Shown one piece after another: positions 7,620 through 7,666 of a stretch of 7,666 bases of DNA (within the stretch, counting starts at the first letter, position 1; every line of letters starts with the position of its first letter). Source of the DNA: Planctomycetota bacterium (GTDB taxonomy: Bacteria > Planctomycetota > Phycisphaerae > Sedimentisphaerales > Anaerobacaceae); NCBI GenBank assembly GCA_023135255.1, contig JAGLTN010000183.1:1-7666 (forward strand), written 5' to 3'. Position numbers and translations under genes: made by a program. The notes under the pieces are model-generated. The model saw only the letters and a list, made by a program, of their open reading frames with translations. It ran no database searches and was not told the origin of the DNA.

Positions 7620-7642
7620 TTTACCGTTTATCCGCGGGTAAA
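7620..7642 (-). promoter_or_regulatory. Inverted repeat upstream of the GH57 gene, possible operator
   Basis: TTTACC (7620-7625) and GGTAAA (7637-7642) form a perfect 6-base inverted repeat around an 11-base centre that holds the palindrome CCGCGG (7632-7637). It ends 22 bases before the GH57 ATG. On the minus strand, TAAAAT, a -10-like hexamer, overlaps the proximal arm, but I see no good -35 at the right distance. It could be a regulator site or chance. Confidence 0.2.
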
Positions 7643-7666
7643 TAACTTAAAAATAACAAGCTACGG

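Noticed and set aside
7277..7645. A 122-codon plus-strand open frame at the right edge
   Set aside because: It is antisense to the GH57 coding region, which carries the conserved HQP and GETYYHS motifs; its own translation looks like shadow sequence.

Overview
The window holds two gene blocks facing each other. On the plus strand, nearly all of it from position 3 to 4270, is the distal part of a tryptophan biosynthesis operon in the order trpG (5'-truncated by the window edge), trpD, trpF, trpB, trpA. On the minus strand, from about 7597 down to 4277, is a two-gene glycogen/alpha-glucan breakdown unit: a GH57 alpha-amylase-type enzyme followed by a bacterial-type glycogen debranching enzyme (amylo-alpha-1,6-glucosidase). 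Coding density is very high, and no stretch longer than about 85 bases is without a gene. I see no rRNA, tRNA, CRISPR array, insertion sequence or phage gene.

Trp block: trpG and trpD overlap by an ATGA junction. trpF to trpB and trpB to trpA are separated by only 11 bases each. The one relaxed junction is trpD to trpF (59 bases), which is where trpC would sit in the widespread trpGDCFBA order. No trpC is present anywhere in the window, and trpF is a stand-alone 207-residue protein, not a TrpC-TrpF fusion. The encoded enzymes therefore cover glutamine amide transfer to chorismate (TrpG, with an off-window TrpE), phosphoribosylation (TrpD), isomerisation (TrpF) and the two tryptophan synthase subunits (TrpA, TrpB). 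The indole-glycerol-phosphate synthase step is missing here and must come from elsewhere, if the pathway works. All visible catalytic residues are intact, except for a conserved-loop substitution in TrpD that is worth a look.

Glucan block: the GH57 protein carries all five conserved regions of the short archaeal/bacterial alpha-amylase-like group. The debranching enzyme has both the N-terminal domain and the (alpha/alpha)6 catalytic domain. Neither shows a signal peptide, so both probably act on intracellular glycogen or maltodextrin. The two blocks converge with only 6 bases between the trpA and debranching-enzyme stop codons.

Organism: a bacterium, judging from purine-rich Shine-Dalgarno sites, the compact trp operon and the GDE/GH57 pair, with base composition somewhat AT-leaning by eye. 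The GDE/GH57 pair occurs in several anaerobic or environmental lineages (for example Bacteroidota, and I think Planctomycetota/Phycisphaerae). I cannot fix the phylum from this sequence alone. The genes read as ordinary chromosomal metabolism. I did not find a convincing undescribed system; the missing trpC with an orphan ribosome-binding site in the gap is the most interesting feature.
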